This document shows, one piece after another, positions 16,108 through 25,382 of a stretch of 51,914 nucleotides of DNA; positions within the stretch are counted from its first letter, which is position 1, and each line of letters begins with the position of its first letter. The DNA comes from WQTU01 sp031548835 (GTDB taxonomy: Bacteria; Spirochaetota; Spirochaetia; CADAEX01). The stretch spans positions 1 to 51,914 of the forward strand of contig JAVBQS010000124.1 of assembly GCA_031548835.1 (NCBI GenBank), read 5' to 3'. Position numbers and translations under genes: made by a program. The notes beneath the pieces were generated by a model that saw only the letters and a list, made by a program, of their open reading frames with translations, ran no database searches and was not told where the DNA came from.

Positions 16108-16851
16108 ATGGAAAAAAATAGAAGCCAGACAATGCTTGGTGTCGAGGGCCTAAAAAAAGTTTACAGAAAAAAAACAGCTGTTGCTGATGTAAGTTTTTCA
16201 ATGGAAAGAGGCGAGATTGTGGGGCTTCTTGGCCCAAATGGAGCAGGGAAAACAACAGTTTTCTATCTTATTGTAGGTTTTATAAGACCGACAAGCGGCA
16301 CTGTATATATGGGAAATCTTGATATATCAGATTATCCCATGTATAAAAGAGCAAGGCTTGGAATATCATATCTGCCCCAGGAAACATCTATTTTCAGAAA
16401 ACTTACAGTAGAAGATAATATAAAAGCAATACTTGAAACACGCAAAGATATAAACCATGAAGAAAAAAAAGAAATTCTTGAATCGCTTCTTGATGAGCTT
16501 GGAATATCTGCAATAAGAAAGCAGATGGCTTTTACACTTTCAGGCGGAGAAAGAAGGCGCACAGAAATAGCAAGAGCTCTTGCTATAAAACCGTCATATC
16601 TTCTGCTTGATGAACCTTTTGCAGGAATAGATCCTATTGCTGTCTATGAGATTAAACAGATTGTTAAAAATCTTGCGACAAAGGGAATAGGAATACTTAT
16701 TACAGACCACAATGTAAGAGACACTCTTGAAATAACAGACAGATCCTATATAATAAGCCTTGGCGAGATACTTACAAGCGGGTCACGTGAAGAAATTCTT
16801 GCTGATGAACAGGCCCGCCACATCTATCTTGGCCGCAATTTTTCAATGTAG
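16108..16851 (+). CDS. lptB: Lipopolysaccharide export ABC transporter ATP-binding protein LptB
   Basis: 247 residues from ATG 16108, chosen because AAAAGG (16097-16102) lies 5 bases upstream; an in-frame ATG at 16093 would add five residues. Walker A GPNGAGKT, signature LSGGERRR, Walker B YLLLDEPFAGIDP and H-loop DHNVRDT are all present, the last two being characteristic of LptB. It powers lipid extraction from the inner membrane with LptF/G, which are not in the window. It is last of the pyrG-lptC-lptA-lptB run. Confidence 0.95.
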   Translation: MEKNRSQTMLGVEGLKKVYRKKTAVADVSFSMERGEIVGLLGPNGAGKTTVFYLIVGFIRPTSGTVYMGNLDISDYPMYKRARLGISYLPQETSIFRKLTVEDNIKAILETRKDINHEEKKEILESLLDELGISAIRKQMAFTLSGGERRRTEIARALAIKPSYLLLDEPFAGIDPIAVYEIKQIVKNLATKGIGILITDHNVRDTLEITDRSYIISLGEILTSGSREEILADEQARHIYLGRNFSM

Positions 16852-16932
16852 CCTGGCAGATTTTTTATTTACAAATTGCCGGATAATTTTTCTTATAATT
16901 ATTAAGTTTTGCTATTTTCTTCCGGCAAATTG
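16852..16932 (+). terminator. Terminator-like inverted repeats after lptB
   Basis: CTGGCA (16853-16858) can pair with TGCCGG (16877-16882). In turn CAAATTGCCGG (16872-16882) pairs, with one mismatch, with CCGGCAAATTG (16922-16932). The alternative structures compete; the first is followed by ATAATTTTTCTT. This probably ends the lptB transcript. Confidence 0.45.
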
Positions 16933-17232
16933 AGTTGTTTTTAAATAATTTAATTAGCTTGTCTTATTACACCTTTTGTCATATAATCGAGCTAATTTTT
17001 TATTCTGTCCATAGGCATGGGTAATGGATTCATTAACAAAATTGTTACCAATGTCATTATGCAATACCATTTTGATATAATAATTTTTTCTTTGGGTTTA
17101 AAAATTCTGGTCAAATGTAAAGCATTGACACAGAATTGATTTTGATAATTTTGAGGTATAGGCCATCTGCATGGATGGCTGATTTTATGTGACATCTTAT
17201 CAAATAGAGGGGGTCACTCAAAGGAGTTTTTT
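16933..17232 (+). other. Leader region of the TRL-like lipoprotein gene
   Basis: 300 bases without a gene. It contains TTGACA at 17125-17130 with a poor -10 (TAATTT at 17146-17151, 15-base spacer), a small GCCATC/GATGGC hairpin near 17161-17180, and a GGAG ribosome site ending about eight bases before ATG 17233. Confidence 0.4.
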
Positions 17233-17550
17233 ATGAGGAACTTATTCAAATTTTTCGGACTTATCACATTGGTGGCGGTAATTGGGTTTTCAGCTGTTAG
17301 TTGTGCTACAGGGAGTTCCATTGGTGGTACAAACGATCCTCATGGTCTTTTTACAGGGAACAGTTCCACTTCTATAGTTAAGGAAGGTGCTGCCGAGATA
17401 GCATCACATTCAGTTATTTTAGGACTTGTTGATACCGGATATGCCGAGTATGATGCTGCGGTGAAGGCTGCCGAAGCTGCAGGTAAGAAGGTTACCTCTG
17501 TAACAAAATGGTATATTGTCCTTTCAAAAACCACGGCGTATGCCAAATAA
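17233..17550 (+). CDS. TRL-like family lipoprotein
   Basis: 105 residues. The signal peptide MRNLFKFFGLITLVAVIGFS ends at the lipobox VSC (Cys24). The mature part has the order seen in TRL-like proteins: ATGSS near the N-terminus, then ASHSVILGLVDTGYAEYDAA, then a conserved Val-Thr/Lys-x-Tyr beta strand near the end. TRL proteins are small bacterial lipoproteins of unknown function. It has an AAAGGAG site before ATG. It sits next to a decayed transposase and is followed by a strong hairpin. G+C is higher than in the flanks. Confidence 0.65.
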   Translation: MRNLFKFFGLITLVAVIGFSAVSCATGSSIGGTNDPHGLFTGNSSTSIVKEGAAEIASHSVILGLVDTGYAEYDAAVKAAEAAGKKVTSVTKWYIVLSKTTAYAK

Positions 17551-17564
17551 ATAATTTCAAAGTA

Positions 17565-17600
17565 TCTGCTCTTTCAAAACTTCAATTTTGAAAGAGCAGA
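17565..17600 (+). terminator. Strong 15-bp hairpin after the TRL-like gene
   Basis: Perfect 15-bp stem (17565-17579 with 17586-17600) around a 6-base loop, 15 bases after the stop codon. No T-run follows the plus strand, so it may act as a bidirectional terminator or mRNA stabiliser. It could also mark the edge of the mobile-element remnant. Confidence 0.6.
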
Positions 17601-17801
17601 CTTGTCGTTAGTCTTAAAATCAGGCTTTGATAAATATATTTTACAGGATCAAGATGTTTTACAAAGATACTCCAGGTGTCTAAAATCGCGCATGATATTC
17701 GTATAATGTAATAATAGTAATAAATATATTTATCATATGAAACAATTAAATAAATTATAGTTGCTGTAAAATATAGGAGACTTGTTCGGTAATACCTAAA
17801 A

Positions 17802-18157
17802 ATGGTAAGAAAGAATGATGAAGCGAGGAAAAAAATACTGAGCAGGACTTGCCCAACTATTGCCTGTATTGTGATAGATGTTACTGAAAGTCCTATGCAA
17901 GGCCCAAAAAAACAAAAAAAGACTATTCCGGGAAAAAGAAACAATATACAATAAAAAGACAAGTAAATATCTTAAGCTGACTGAAAAGGATAAGGCATAC
18001 AATAAACAGCTTGCCGCAAAAGGTAGTAATTGAACATATCAATGCTAAAATAAAAATTTTCAAGATTATGTCATATCTATACCGGAATTATTGCAAGAGG
18101 CATTTTCTGAGAATGTCACTTATTTGTGCTATCATCAACTTGGAATTACATGCTTAA
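17802..18157 (+). pseudogene. Decayed IS5-type (DDE) transposase remnant
   Basis: Three frames must be joined to read it. Frame 1 (17802-17954) contains CIVIDVTESPMQGPKKQK, the first catalytic Asp region of IS5/ISL2-type transposases, then stops. Frame 2 gives YSGKKKQYTIKRQV. Frame 3 resumes with LTEKDKAYNKQLAAK, then shifts again to VIEHINAKIKIFKIMSYLYR and RHFLRMSLICAIIN, the usual C-terminus, ending at TAA 18155. Most of the DDE core between the second and third segments (roughly 90 residues by family expectation) is deleted, and the N-terminal domain is unrecognisable. No terminal repeats were found. Confidence 0.75.
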
Positions 18158-18380
18158 TAGGGTTATTTAACTTTATATAAAATATAGCTAAATTAGAAAT
18201 TTTACAAATTATCTTTTAACATTTTTAAAAAAAATCAGAACATATATAGTCCGTAATATGATACATATCTTTCATAAGCTTCTGCACGATCTGCCAACAA
18301 AAGAAACTTAATCTGGCTAATAAATAATAATATGCATCTTTTTTGATCTTTATTATCTTTTATTCAGCCTTAAATATTCA

Positions 18381-18409
18381 TTGACAAAATCTGCTTGCAA
18401 CTCTAAATT
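18381..18409 (+). promoter_or_regulatory. Candidate promoter for the rpoN operon
   Basis: TTGACA at 18381-18386, a 17-base spacer and TAAATT at 18404-18409, about 85 bases upstream of the rpoN start. The 18158-18380 stretch before it shows no gene. Confidence 0.6.
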
Positions 18410-18493
18410 TAAATGATGAGAGGATTGCTGTTTAAGAATATTTATTTTTAAGCAGAATGCTTGAATTTTGTACTATATTTTTGGGAGATATAA

Positions 18494-19867
18494 TTGCAAT
18501 ACCAGAAGCCTGTATTGATACAGGAACAGAAAATGAAATTGAGCCCGCAGATGTATCAATCAATACAGCTTATGGCTCTGCCTATTCAGGAACTTAAATT
18601 AAAAATAGATGAAGAAGTTGAAAAAAATCCTGCGCTGGAAGCAGTAGAGCAAAACAGCAATATTTCGCTCGATGATATATCTAAAAAAAGCAGCGATGAA
18701 GATGATTATTCTGAAGAAAGTTCTGATCCGGGGGATTTTTCATCATCTGACAATAATAGCGACAGCAAAAGAATGTTTATCGAAGGAGCATTATCAAGGC
18801 CCCAATCTTTGCAGGATTATCTTCTTGAACAATTACTTGTCCAGCCTATAAGAAAAAAAATCCTTGAAATAGGAAAACTGCTTATACAAAATCTTAACGA
18901 AGATGGTTTTAATATTGAAAAACCCAATATTCTTGCAAAAGGATATTCTTACAAAGATATTAATGAAGCTATAAATCTTGTAAGAATGCTTGATCCCCAT
19001 GGAACATGTACAGATGATTTTAAAGAATCTCTTATTGCCCAGGCAAAAATAGATAATAGTATGCCTCCTCATACTATTGAAATTATTGAAAACTATTTTG
19101 AACTTCTTGAAAAAGGCAAATATAAAGAAATAGCAAAAAAATTAAAAATAAGTGAAAAAAGAGTAGCAAATGCTCTTGAATATATAAAAACACTTAACCC
19201 TTTTCCCGGAAGGCAATTTTCAACTGAAACTACAATATATGTAGTCCCGGATCTAATGACAACTGCTGTAGATAATGAGCTTGTTATCAAGCTTAATGAA
19301 GAAGAAATCCCTGTTTTGGAAATAAGTCCGGAATTTAGAGAGATTCGCAAAAATAAAAAAGAATTAGCAGATAAAAAAACAACTCAGTTTGTCAATTCAA
19401 AAATAAAAGAAGCAGAATGGTTTATAAAGACAATTCATTTAAGAAATCAGACTCTTTTAAAAACAGCAAAAGCTATAGTGTTTTTCCAGAAAGAATTTTT
19501 CCTAAAAGGCCCTAAATTTCTTGCGCCGCTGACTCTAAAAGATATTTCAGAACAGGTAGGGGTGCATGAAACAACAATTTCAAGGATTTCCAATAAAAAA
19601 CATGTTCAGACAGACTGGGGAATATATGAACTCAAATATTTTTTTTCCACTGCTCTTTCGCGGACAGACAGCAAAGAAGATAGCGTATCCCGTGTAAGTG
19701 TTAAGCATATTATAAAAGAGATAATTGATACTGAAGGAAAAGGAAAGCATCTGTCTGACCAGAATATTGCTGATTTCCTTAAAGAAAAAAAAGGAATCAA
19801 AATTGCAAGAAGGACAGTTGCTAAATATAGAAAAGAGCTAGATATAGCATCTTCGTATGAAAGATAA
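18494..19867 (+). CDS. rpoN: RNA polymerase sigma-54 factor
   Basis: 457 residues. TTG start at 18494 with GGGAG at 18483-18487; this start keeps the full activator-interacting region (KMKLSPQMYQSIQLMALP, residues 13-30). An acidic, Ser-rich region follows (~55-85), then the core-binding domain, the helix-turn-helix with SEQVGVHETTISRI, and the RpoN box ARRTVAKYRK at 438-447 that reads the -24 element. Sigma-54 needs an AAA+ activator; a matching one lies ~5 kb downstream in the same run. hpf follows by 21 bases, as in proteobacterial rpoN-hpf-pts operons. Confidence 0.97.
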   Translation: MQYQKPVLIQEQKMKLSPQMYQSIQLMALPIQELKLKIDEEVEKNPALEAVEQNSNISLDDISKKSSDEDDYSEESSDPGDFSSSDNNSDSKRMFIEGALSRPQSLQDYLLEQLLVQPIRKKILEIGKLLIQNLNEDGFNIEKPNILAKGYSYKDINEAINLVRMLDPHGTCTDDFKESLIAQAKIDNSMPPHTIEIIENYFELLEKGKYKEIAKKLKISEKRVANALEYIKTLNPFPGRQFSTETTIYVVPDLMTTAVDNELVIKLNEEEIPVLEISPEFREIRKNKKELADKKTTQFVNSKIKEAEWFIKTIHLRNQTLLKTAKAIVFFQKEFFLKGPKFLAPLTLKDISEQVGVHETTISRISNKKHVQTDWGIYELKYFFSTALSRTDSKEDSVSRVSVKHIIKEIIDTEGKGKHLSDQNIADFLKEKKGIKIARRTVAKYRKELDIASSYER

Positions 19868-19888
19868 CTTTAAACTAAGGAGAAGTTT

Positions 19889-20188
19889 ATGAACTTGGAG
19901 ATTAAAGGAATCCACTATGAGGTAACTGAAAGAACAACTGAACAAATTGAAAAAAAGGTGAAAAAGCTTGATTTTGCGGGAGATATGATTATTGATCTGC
20001 TTTTTAGAATTGAGCGGGATAAAGGACTTTATATTATTTCTGTAAATATTAACTTCAGATGGGGATTAAGCCATCATATAAAAGTTGAAGACCATGATCT
20101 TTATGATGGAATAGATAAAATAATGGAAAAAATAAAAAATAAAGTTGCAAAAGAAAAAGAAAAAATCCAGGAGCATACTGAAAAATAA
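19889..20188 (+). CDS. hpf: Ribosome hibernation-promoting factor, short form
   Basis: 99 residues, HPF/YfiA family: MNLEIKGIHYEVTERTTEQI start, a beta-alpha-beta-beta-beta-alpha pattern, and a basic C-terminal helix (KIKNKVAKEKEKIQ). It binds the 30S decoding region and silences ribosomes in stationary phase. It lacks the long-form C-terminal dimerisation domain, so a partner such as RMF or none would be used. AAGGAG lies upstream. It is between rpoN and the hprK/ptsH pair. Confidence 0.93.
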   Translation: MNLEIKGIHYEVTERTTEQIEKKVKKLDFAGDMIIDLLFRIERDKGLYIISVNINFRWGLSHHIKVEDHDLYDGIDKIMEKIKNKVAKEKEKIQEHTEK

Positions 20189-20426
20189 TAATTTTTAGAA
20201 ATTTGTATAAAATTTTTCATAAAAATTGTATAAAAAAGTATATAAGGCCGAAATTCGAGTTTTGCAAAATAGTTTGCTAATGATGACTATTGGGAGATTT
20301 TAACTACATAAAAATATAGAATTGTAGAAAAAAACTCAAAATCCGGCCTGTAAACTAAAAAAACAGGGAGAGAGCTTAAACAGAGTTCTCTTCCATTATT
20401 CATTTTCTTGTTATAAGATAAATAGT

Positions 20427-21392
20427 ATGAAAAAAATAACAGTACTTGATCTGCTTGGCCTTGACCTAAAGGAGAATGATGATCTCCAGTTAAAATGTAT
20501 AGCAGGAAGGAAAGGACTTGGGCGGGAAATAACTGTATCTCACATTGACAGGCCAGGCCTTGCGCTGGCAGGATATTTTGATAATTTTGCATATCAAAGA
20601 GTCCAGATTTTCGGGCGCGGCGAGTTTGCTTTTATTAAAAAAATGATAGAAGCAAACAATACAGATTCAATAGAAAAGTTTTTTACTTTTCCTTTTCCAT
20701 GCTGTGTTTTTCCATATAGCGCAACTCCGGAGAAATTTTTTATTGAACTGGCTGAAAAAGTAAGATGCCCCATTCTCCAGACACCTCTTACTTCTCCTGA
20801 ATTTTCAGGCCGGCTTACCAGAGTTCTTGAAAATATTTTTGCTCCTCAGCAGGTTGTTCATGGCGTATTTGTTGAAGTTTCCGGAATAGGTGTTTTGATA
20901 AAGGGAAAAAGCGGGGTAGGCAAAAGCGAAGCAGCGCTTGAGCTTATAGAAAGAGGCCACAGCCTTATTGCTGATGATCTTGTTGAAATAAAAAGGATAC
21001 GGGGAAATCATCTTGAAGGAAGGGGAGGAAATGCTTTCCTTGCCCATCATATGGAAATACGGGGACTTGGAATAATTAATATTACACATCTGTTTGGAGT
21101 AGGTTCTATACGCGATTCTGAACAGATACAGCTTATTGTTAATCTTGAAACATGGGACCCTGATAAAGCATATGATAGAATAGGCGCAAGTGAAATGACA
21201 GAAGAAATATTGGGCGTTCATGTGCCTTGTCTTATAATACCTGTAAAACCAGGGCGGAATATACCAATAATAATTGAAACAGCTGCAATGAATGAAAGAT
21301 TAAAGAAAATGGGTTATTATTCTGCAAGAGAATTTAATCAAAATGTAATGAAATGGCTGGAGACAGATTCTGCAGGCGATTTTAAGGAATAG
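20427..21392 (+). CDS. hprK: HPr kinase/phosphorylase
   Basis: 321 residues. The N-terminal domain is ~1-130. The catalytic domain has His145 (VVHGVFVEVSG), the P-loop GKSGVGKS at 160-167, Asp183 (LIADDLVEI) and the HprK signature region EIRGLGIINITHLFGVGSIR. It phosphorylates or dephosphorylates HPr on Ser46, and the HPr encoded next door has that serine. Unlike its neighbours it has no evident Shine-Dalgarno site; a TATAAG-like -10 lies ~10 bases before ATG. The 238-base gap after hpf suggests it may have its own promoter. Confidence 0.96.
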   Translation: MKKITVLDLLGLDLKENDDLQLKCIAGRKGLGREITVSHIDRPGLALAGYFDNFAYQRVQIFGRGEFAFIKKMIEANNTDSIEKFFTFPFPCCVFPYSATPEKFFIELAEKVRCPILQTPLTSPEFSGRLTRVLENIFAPQQVVHGVFVEVSGIGVLIKGKSGVGKSEAALELIERGHSLIADDLVEIKRIRGNHLEGRGGNAFLAHHMEIRGLGIINITHLFGVGSIRDSEQIQLIVNLETWDPDKAYDRIGASEMTEEILGVHVPCLIIPVKPGRNIPIIIETAAMNERLKKMGYYSAREFNQNVMKWLETDSAGDFKE

Positions 21393-21421
21393 TTTTACAT
21401 AAATTATGGAGAGTGAACTGG

Positions 21422-21688
21422 ATGATTGAAAAGGATGTTGTTGTAAAAAACAGGGCTGGTATTCATGCAAGGCCTGCTGCAAGCATAGTAAAACTTGCCA
21501 ATAAATTTAATTCTGAAATAAAGATAAGAAAAGATAGCGATGAGATAAATGCAAAATCCATAATGGGCATAATAACGCTTGCAGCAGCTTTTAAAACAGA
21601 ATTAAAAATAATTGCAGAAGGCGATGATGAGCAAGCTGCGGTAGATGCATTATATAATTTATTTGAGAATAAATTTGAAGAAGAATAG
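21422..21688 (+). CDS. ptsH: Phosphocarrier protein HPr
   Basis: 88 residues from ATG 21422, chosen over GTG 21413 because GGAGAG lies 8 bases upstream and because it places His15 (GIHARPAAS) and Ser46 (AKSIMGI) at canonical positions. His15 takes phosphate from enzyme I; Ser46 is the HprK target. No enzyme I or II genes are in the window, so the pair may serve regulation rather than sugar uptake, as proposed for treponemes. Overlaps the next gene by 14 bases. Confidence 0.95.
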   Translation: MIEKDVVVKNRAGIHARPAASIVKLANKFNSEIKIRKDSDEINAKSIMGIITLAAAFKTELKIIAEGDDEQAAVDALYNLFENKFEEE

Positions 21689-22217
21689 TTTTATTTTTTT
21701 AATTTTTATACTGATTATCCCTCTATTTAATATCTGTGCAGTTGATGTTTCCTATAAGCTGGATAACAAGAAACTTTTAACCTGTTCAGTCAGCGCTCCT
21801 CCAATGAGAACAAAAAACATACTGGATTCAATGGAAATAGGGCACAGGACAGAAATAGAATTTAATATAAGAGTATATGAAAACAAAGCCAGGTTTTTTG
21901 GAGACAGGCTGGAAAATGAATCTTCAGCTTCCTATATTGCAACAAGAGATCCTGTAAGCGGAACTTTTAAAATAGTAAAATCTGATGGAGAAAAAATAAA
22001 AAAAGAAGATGAAGAATCTTTTTTTAATACTTTTTTTTCAATAGAAAATCTTAAAATTGATATGAGCGGCGCTAATAGAGGAGAATATTATATATTAAGC
22101 CGCATTGAAATGAAAATAATAAAATTAATACCGCCGCTTAATCTTTTATCCGATATTATCCCTGGTGTTGTAGAAAAAACTGACTGGATAAAAGTTGGAA
22201 CTTTCAGGATAGAGTAA
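21675..22217 (+). CDS. DUF4390-like exported protein
   Basis: About 180 residues from the TTG at 21675, which gives a compact signal peptide (Lys-Lys start, then IFLIFILIIPLFNICA) and follows a GAGA site; ATG 21645 would lie deep inside ptsH. The mature part is beta-rich with IEFNIRVYE and a C-terminal WIKVGTFRIE. I judge it to be a DUF4390 protein, a family often next to NtrY-type kinases; function unknown. It meets the kinase gene at TAATG, so the two are coupled and it may be a periplasmic accessory of the sensor (inference). Confidence 0.6.
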   Translation: MKKNSFIFLIFILIIPLFNICAVDVSYKLDNKKLLTCSVSAPPMRTKNILDSMEIGHRTEIEFNIRVYENKARFFGDRLENESSASYIATRDPVSGTFKIVKSDGEKIKKEDEESFFNTFFSIENLKIDMSGANRGEYYILSRIEMKIIKLIPPLNLLSDIIPGVVEKTDWIKVGTFRIE

Positions 22218-24001
22218 TGAAAGGGCCTCATCCATTAATAAAATCAAGGGCAGGCCTTTTAAGCATACTCTTTATCTATGTTTTTATAATCTTTCTTATA
22301 CTTTTTTTCTCAAAACAAATAATAAGCGATCTCTCAACCGATGATGTCTCGACCAGATTTATACTTCTTCCTTTTGCAATTGTTCTGCCTCTTTTTCTTG
22401 CAGGCAATATTATTATAAATATTGTAAAAATTATAAGAGATACAAAAAGAAAAAAAGCAGGAGCTACCTTCAGGATCAAGCTGATTCTGTTTTTTTCTTT
22501 TGTCGCTTTTGTTTCTGCTGTGCCTCAGGCAATTCTTTCAATAAATTTTATTGATACTGTTATGAAGTCATGGCTTAACAAAGATCATTCAGGAGCTGTA
22601 AAAGGCGGCCTTGAAATTGCCATAGATTATTACAATGAAAGGACTGCTGCTCTTGAAGCAGTTATAGATTCTCCGTTTTTTATTTATGCGGCAAATTTTA
22701 TACCTGTTGATCCGGGAAGAGCCTGGACAATGTATAAAAGAAGTTTTCCATTTATTTCAAGCATGCAGGTTCTTGAAGATGGAAAGACAACCTATTTTGA
22801 GGGGAAAGAAGAAGGAAAAATATCTGACTATAGAGTATCTTCAATGGGAAGGGGACTTTTGACAAAAGATACAATGGAAGATATTACTGTACTAAGAGTA
22901 CAGGGCTCTTTCAGAAGCAGGGGTGAGATTTATTCAGTCATATTTAGTTCTTTTCTTCCTGAAAAATTTGACAATAAGGCGGAAAATCTTACATCATCAT
23001 ATGATGTTTTTCTCCAGCTTGAAAGTTATCAATCTGTTTTCAGGCTTATTATAACTGGTGTGCTTATTTTTTTCAGTTTGCCTATTTTTCTTTTATCTAT
23101 AATTATAAGCTTCCGCCTCTCTGAAGAAGTTCTTCATCCTATTGTACAGCTTGAAGAAGCGACAAGAAGAGTTGCAGAAGGAGATTTTTCATTCAGGCTT
23201 CTTGCGCGGCCAGGGGATAATATTTCATTGCTTATAAACTCTTTTAACCAGATGATAAAAGAACTTGAATCTTCGAGAAAGAAAAATATGCAGGTTGATA
23301 AGATCAATGCATGGAAAGAAATTGCGCGCAGAATGGCGCATGAAATAAAAAATCCGCTTACCCCAATTAAACTTTCAGCAGAAAGGGTACTTAGAAGATA
23401 TAATTCCGATGATCCTAATTTTAGTAAAATACTTGATTCTTCCATAAAAGTTATTGTAACAGAAGTTGACAGGCTGACACATCTTCTCGAAGAATTTAGC
23501 GATTTTGCAAGAATGCCTCCAATAATGTTTTTGCCTGTAAAACCAGCGGAAATTATCAAAGAAGCATGTGATATTTTCTCTTCCTCATCTCCCGGCATTG
23601 TTTTTGATATAACAAATGCAGATAAAGAAGCAACTATTATTGCTGATAACGAAAAAATAAAACAGGTTCTTATAAATCTTTTTGCAAATGCTATTGATGC
23701 AATGGACGGGCATGGTGTTATTCATATACGCACTGATAAAATTATAAAAGAAAACAGGCAGTTTTACAGAATCCAGATTGCAGATACAGGGCGCGGAATA
23801 GATAAAGATATTGCAGATAAAATTTTTTCTCCCTATTTTACAACAAGGGAAGATGGAACAGGCCTTGGCCTTGCTATTGTTGAAAGAATTATTTTTGACC
23901 ATAATGGTTCAATATGGTTTGAAACTGAAAAAGGGACAGGAACTACATTTTTTATAGATCTGCCGTTTGGAGTAGATGATGAGCAAAATATTAGTAATTG
24001 A
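22217..24001 (+). CDS. NtrY-type sensor histidine kinase
   Basis: 594 residues. Membrane segments at ~15-32, 48-72 and 88-110; a periplasmic domain (~113-272); a fourth segment (~275-300); HAMP (~300-355); HisKA with His375 in RRMAHEIKNPLTPIKLS; and HATPase_c with N-box LFANAIDAM, DTGRGI and GTGLGLAIVERI. It belongs to the NtrB/NtrY group. It overlaps the downstream sigma-54 activator by 23 bases, so they form a cognate pair. The signal is unknown. Confidence 0.93.
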   Translation: MKGPHPLIKSRAGLLSILFIYVFIIFLILFFSKQIISDLSTDDVSTRFILLPFAIVLPLFLAGNIIINIVKIIRDTKRKKAGATFRIKLILFFSFVAFVSAVPQAILSINFIDTVMKSWLNKDHSGAVKGGLEIAIDYYNERTAALEAVIDSPFFIYAANFIPVDPGRAWTMYKRSFPFISSMQVLEDGKTTYFEGKEEGKISDYRVSSMGRGLLTKDTMEDITVLRVQGSFRSRGEIYSVIFSSFLPEKFDNKAENLTSSYDVFLQLESYQSVFRLIITGVLIFFSLPIFLLSIIISFRLSEEVLHPIVQLEEATRRVAEGDFSFRLLARPGDNISLLINSFNQMIKELESSRKKNMQVDKINAWKEIARRMAHEIKNPLTPIKLSAERVLRRYNSDDPNFSKILDSSIKVIVTEVDRLTHLLEEFSDFARMPPIMFLPVKPAEIIKEACDIFSSSSPGIVFDITNADKEATIIADNEKIKQVLINLFANAIDAMDGHGVIHIRTDKIIKENRQFYRIQIADTGRGIDKDIADKIFSPYFTTREDGTGLGLAIVERIIFDHNGSIWFETEKGTGTTFFIDLPFGVDDEQNISN

Positions 24002-25382
24002 TGATGAAGAAAATATAAGAGAAGTATTATCAGGAATACTTGAAGATGAAGGTTATTCTGTAGACAGCGCAAAAGACGGGCCTGAAGGGCTTAAAAAAGC
24101 TGAAACAGGAAATTTTGACCTTATAATACTTGATGTATGGCTTCCCGGAATGGGCGGAATGGAAGTGCTGGATAAAATTAAAAAAACAGTTTCAGACCTT
24201 GAAGTTATTGTTATATCAGGACATGGAAATATTGATATGGCAGTAAAAGCTGTAAAAAGGGGAGCTTTTGATTTTCTGGAAAAACCTCTCTCTCTTGATA
24301 AAGTTATTACTGTTGTAAAAAATGCATTAACGGTAGAACATTTGAAAAAAGAAAACAGGGAGCTAAAAGAATCTCTTTTTCTTGAAGACAGAATAACAGG
24401 CTCAAGCCTGCAAATAGAAAAAATAAAAAAAACAATAAGCCAGGCAGCTCCATCTGATGCAAGCATAATGATTTTTGGAGAAAATGGAACAGGCAAGGAG
24501 CTTGTAGCCCGCGAAATACACAGGCAAAGCAACAGGCATAATCAGCCTTTTATCGAGGTAAACTGCGCATCAATACCTGACTCGCTTATTGAAAGCGAAC
24601 TTTTCGGCCATGAAAAAGGCGCTTTTACAGGAGCAGTTTCAGGCAGAAAAGGCAAATTTGAACTTGCTGATAAAGGAACTCTTTTTCTGGATGAAATTGC
24701 AGATATGTCTTTAAGCGCCCAGGCAAAAGTTTTACGCGCTGTGCAGGAGATGAGGTTTGAAAGAGTTGGAAGTGAAAAAAGCATTCAGGTTGATGTAAGA
24801 ATAATCTGCGCTACAAATAAAGATATTGCTGCTGAGGTAAAGGCAGGAAGATTCAGGGAAGATCTTTACTTTAGGCTAAATGTAATACCAATAAATGTTC
24901 CTTCTTTACGCGACAGAAAAGAAGATGTTCCTGAGCTTGCCAATTATTTTCTTAGAAAATACACCAGGGGAGAGCATTCAGGCGAAGCTATGGCGGAAAA
25001 AACAATTTCTGAAAAAGGATATAATATCTTAAAGCAATATCCATGGCCTGGTAATATAAGAGAACTTAAAAATGTTTTGCAGAGAATATTTGTAATGAGC
25101 GATGAGACTGTTATCTCGCCTGAGACAATAAAATATTATCTTGATGAAACACATTTAAGCAATGTCCCTCCTGCTGAAGAAAAACCTGAACTTGGACAGT
25201 TTCCAATCTATTTTGACCCTGCTCTGGCATTAAATGATGCAAAAGATTTTTTTGAAAGAAATTTTATTATTAAAAAACTTGAAAAAAATGGTTATAATAT
25301 AGCAAAGACTGCGAAAGAAATGGGTGTTTATCCTGGAAATTTACACCAGAAAATAAAAAAACTGGGGATAGATATAAAATGA
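23979..25382 (+). CDS. Sigma-54-dependent response regulator (NtrC family)
   Basis: 467 residues from ATG 23979 (GGAG at 23969-23972; an ATG 3 bases earlier is also possible). Receiver with Asp52 (LDVWLPGMGG); AAA+ domain with Walker A GENGTGKE at 167-174, the sigma-54 contact motif GAFTGA at 214-219, and Walker B GTLFLDEIAD; C-terminal Fis-type helix-turn-helix (NIAKTAKEMGVYPGNLHQKI). Phosphorylated by the upstream kinase, it should remodel the sigma-54 holoenzyme made with the rpoN product of the same run. It overlaps lexA by 4 bases (ATGA). Confidence 0.95.
   Translation: MSKILVIDDEENIREVLSGILEDEGYSVDSAKDGPEGLKKAETGNFDLIILDVWLPGMGGMEVLDKIKKTVSDLEVIVISGHGNIDMAVKAVKRGAFDFLEKPLSLDKVITVVKNALTVEHLKKENRELKESLFLEDRITGSSLQIEKIKKTISQAAPSDASIMIFGENGTGKELVAREIHRQSNRHNQPFIEVNCASIPDSLIESELFGHEKGAFTGAVSGRKGKFELADKGTLFLDEIADMSLSAQAKVLRAVQEMRFERVGSEKSIQVDVRIICATNKDIAAEVKAGRFREDLYFRLNVIPINVPSLRDRKEDVPELANYFLRKYTRGEHSGEAMAEKTISEKGYNILKQYPWPGNIRELKNVLQRIFVMSDETVISPETIKYYLDETHLSNVPPAEEKPELGQFPIYFDPALALNDAKDFFERNFIIKKLEKNGYNIAKTAKEMGVYPGNLHQKIKKLGIDIK

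Noticed and set aside
17582..17962. A minus-strand 126-codon hydrophobic frame
   Set aside because: It is antisense to the transposase remnant, whose plus-strand peptides match a known family; the hydrophobicity comes from AT-rich sequence.
20400..20429. hprK as a third leaderless gene
   Set aside because: It lacks a Shine-Dalgarno site and has TATAAG nearby, but no acceptable -35 at the right distance, so the case is too weak.
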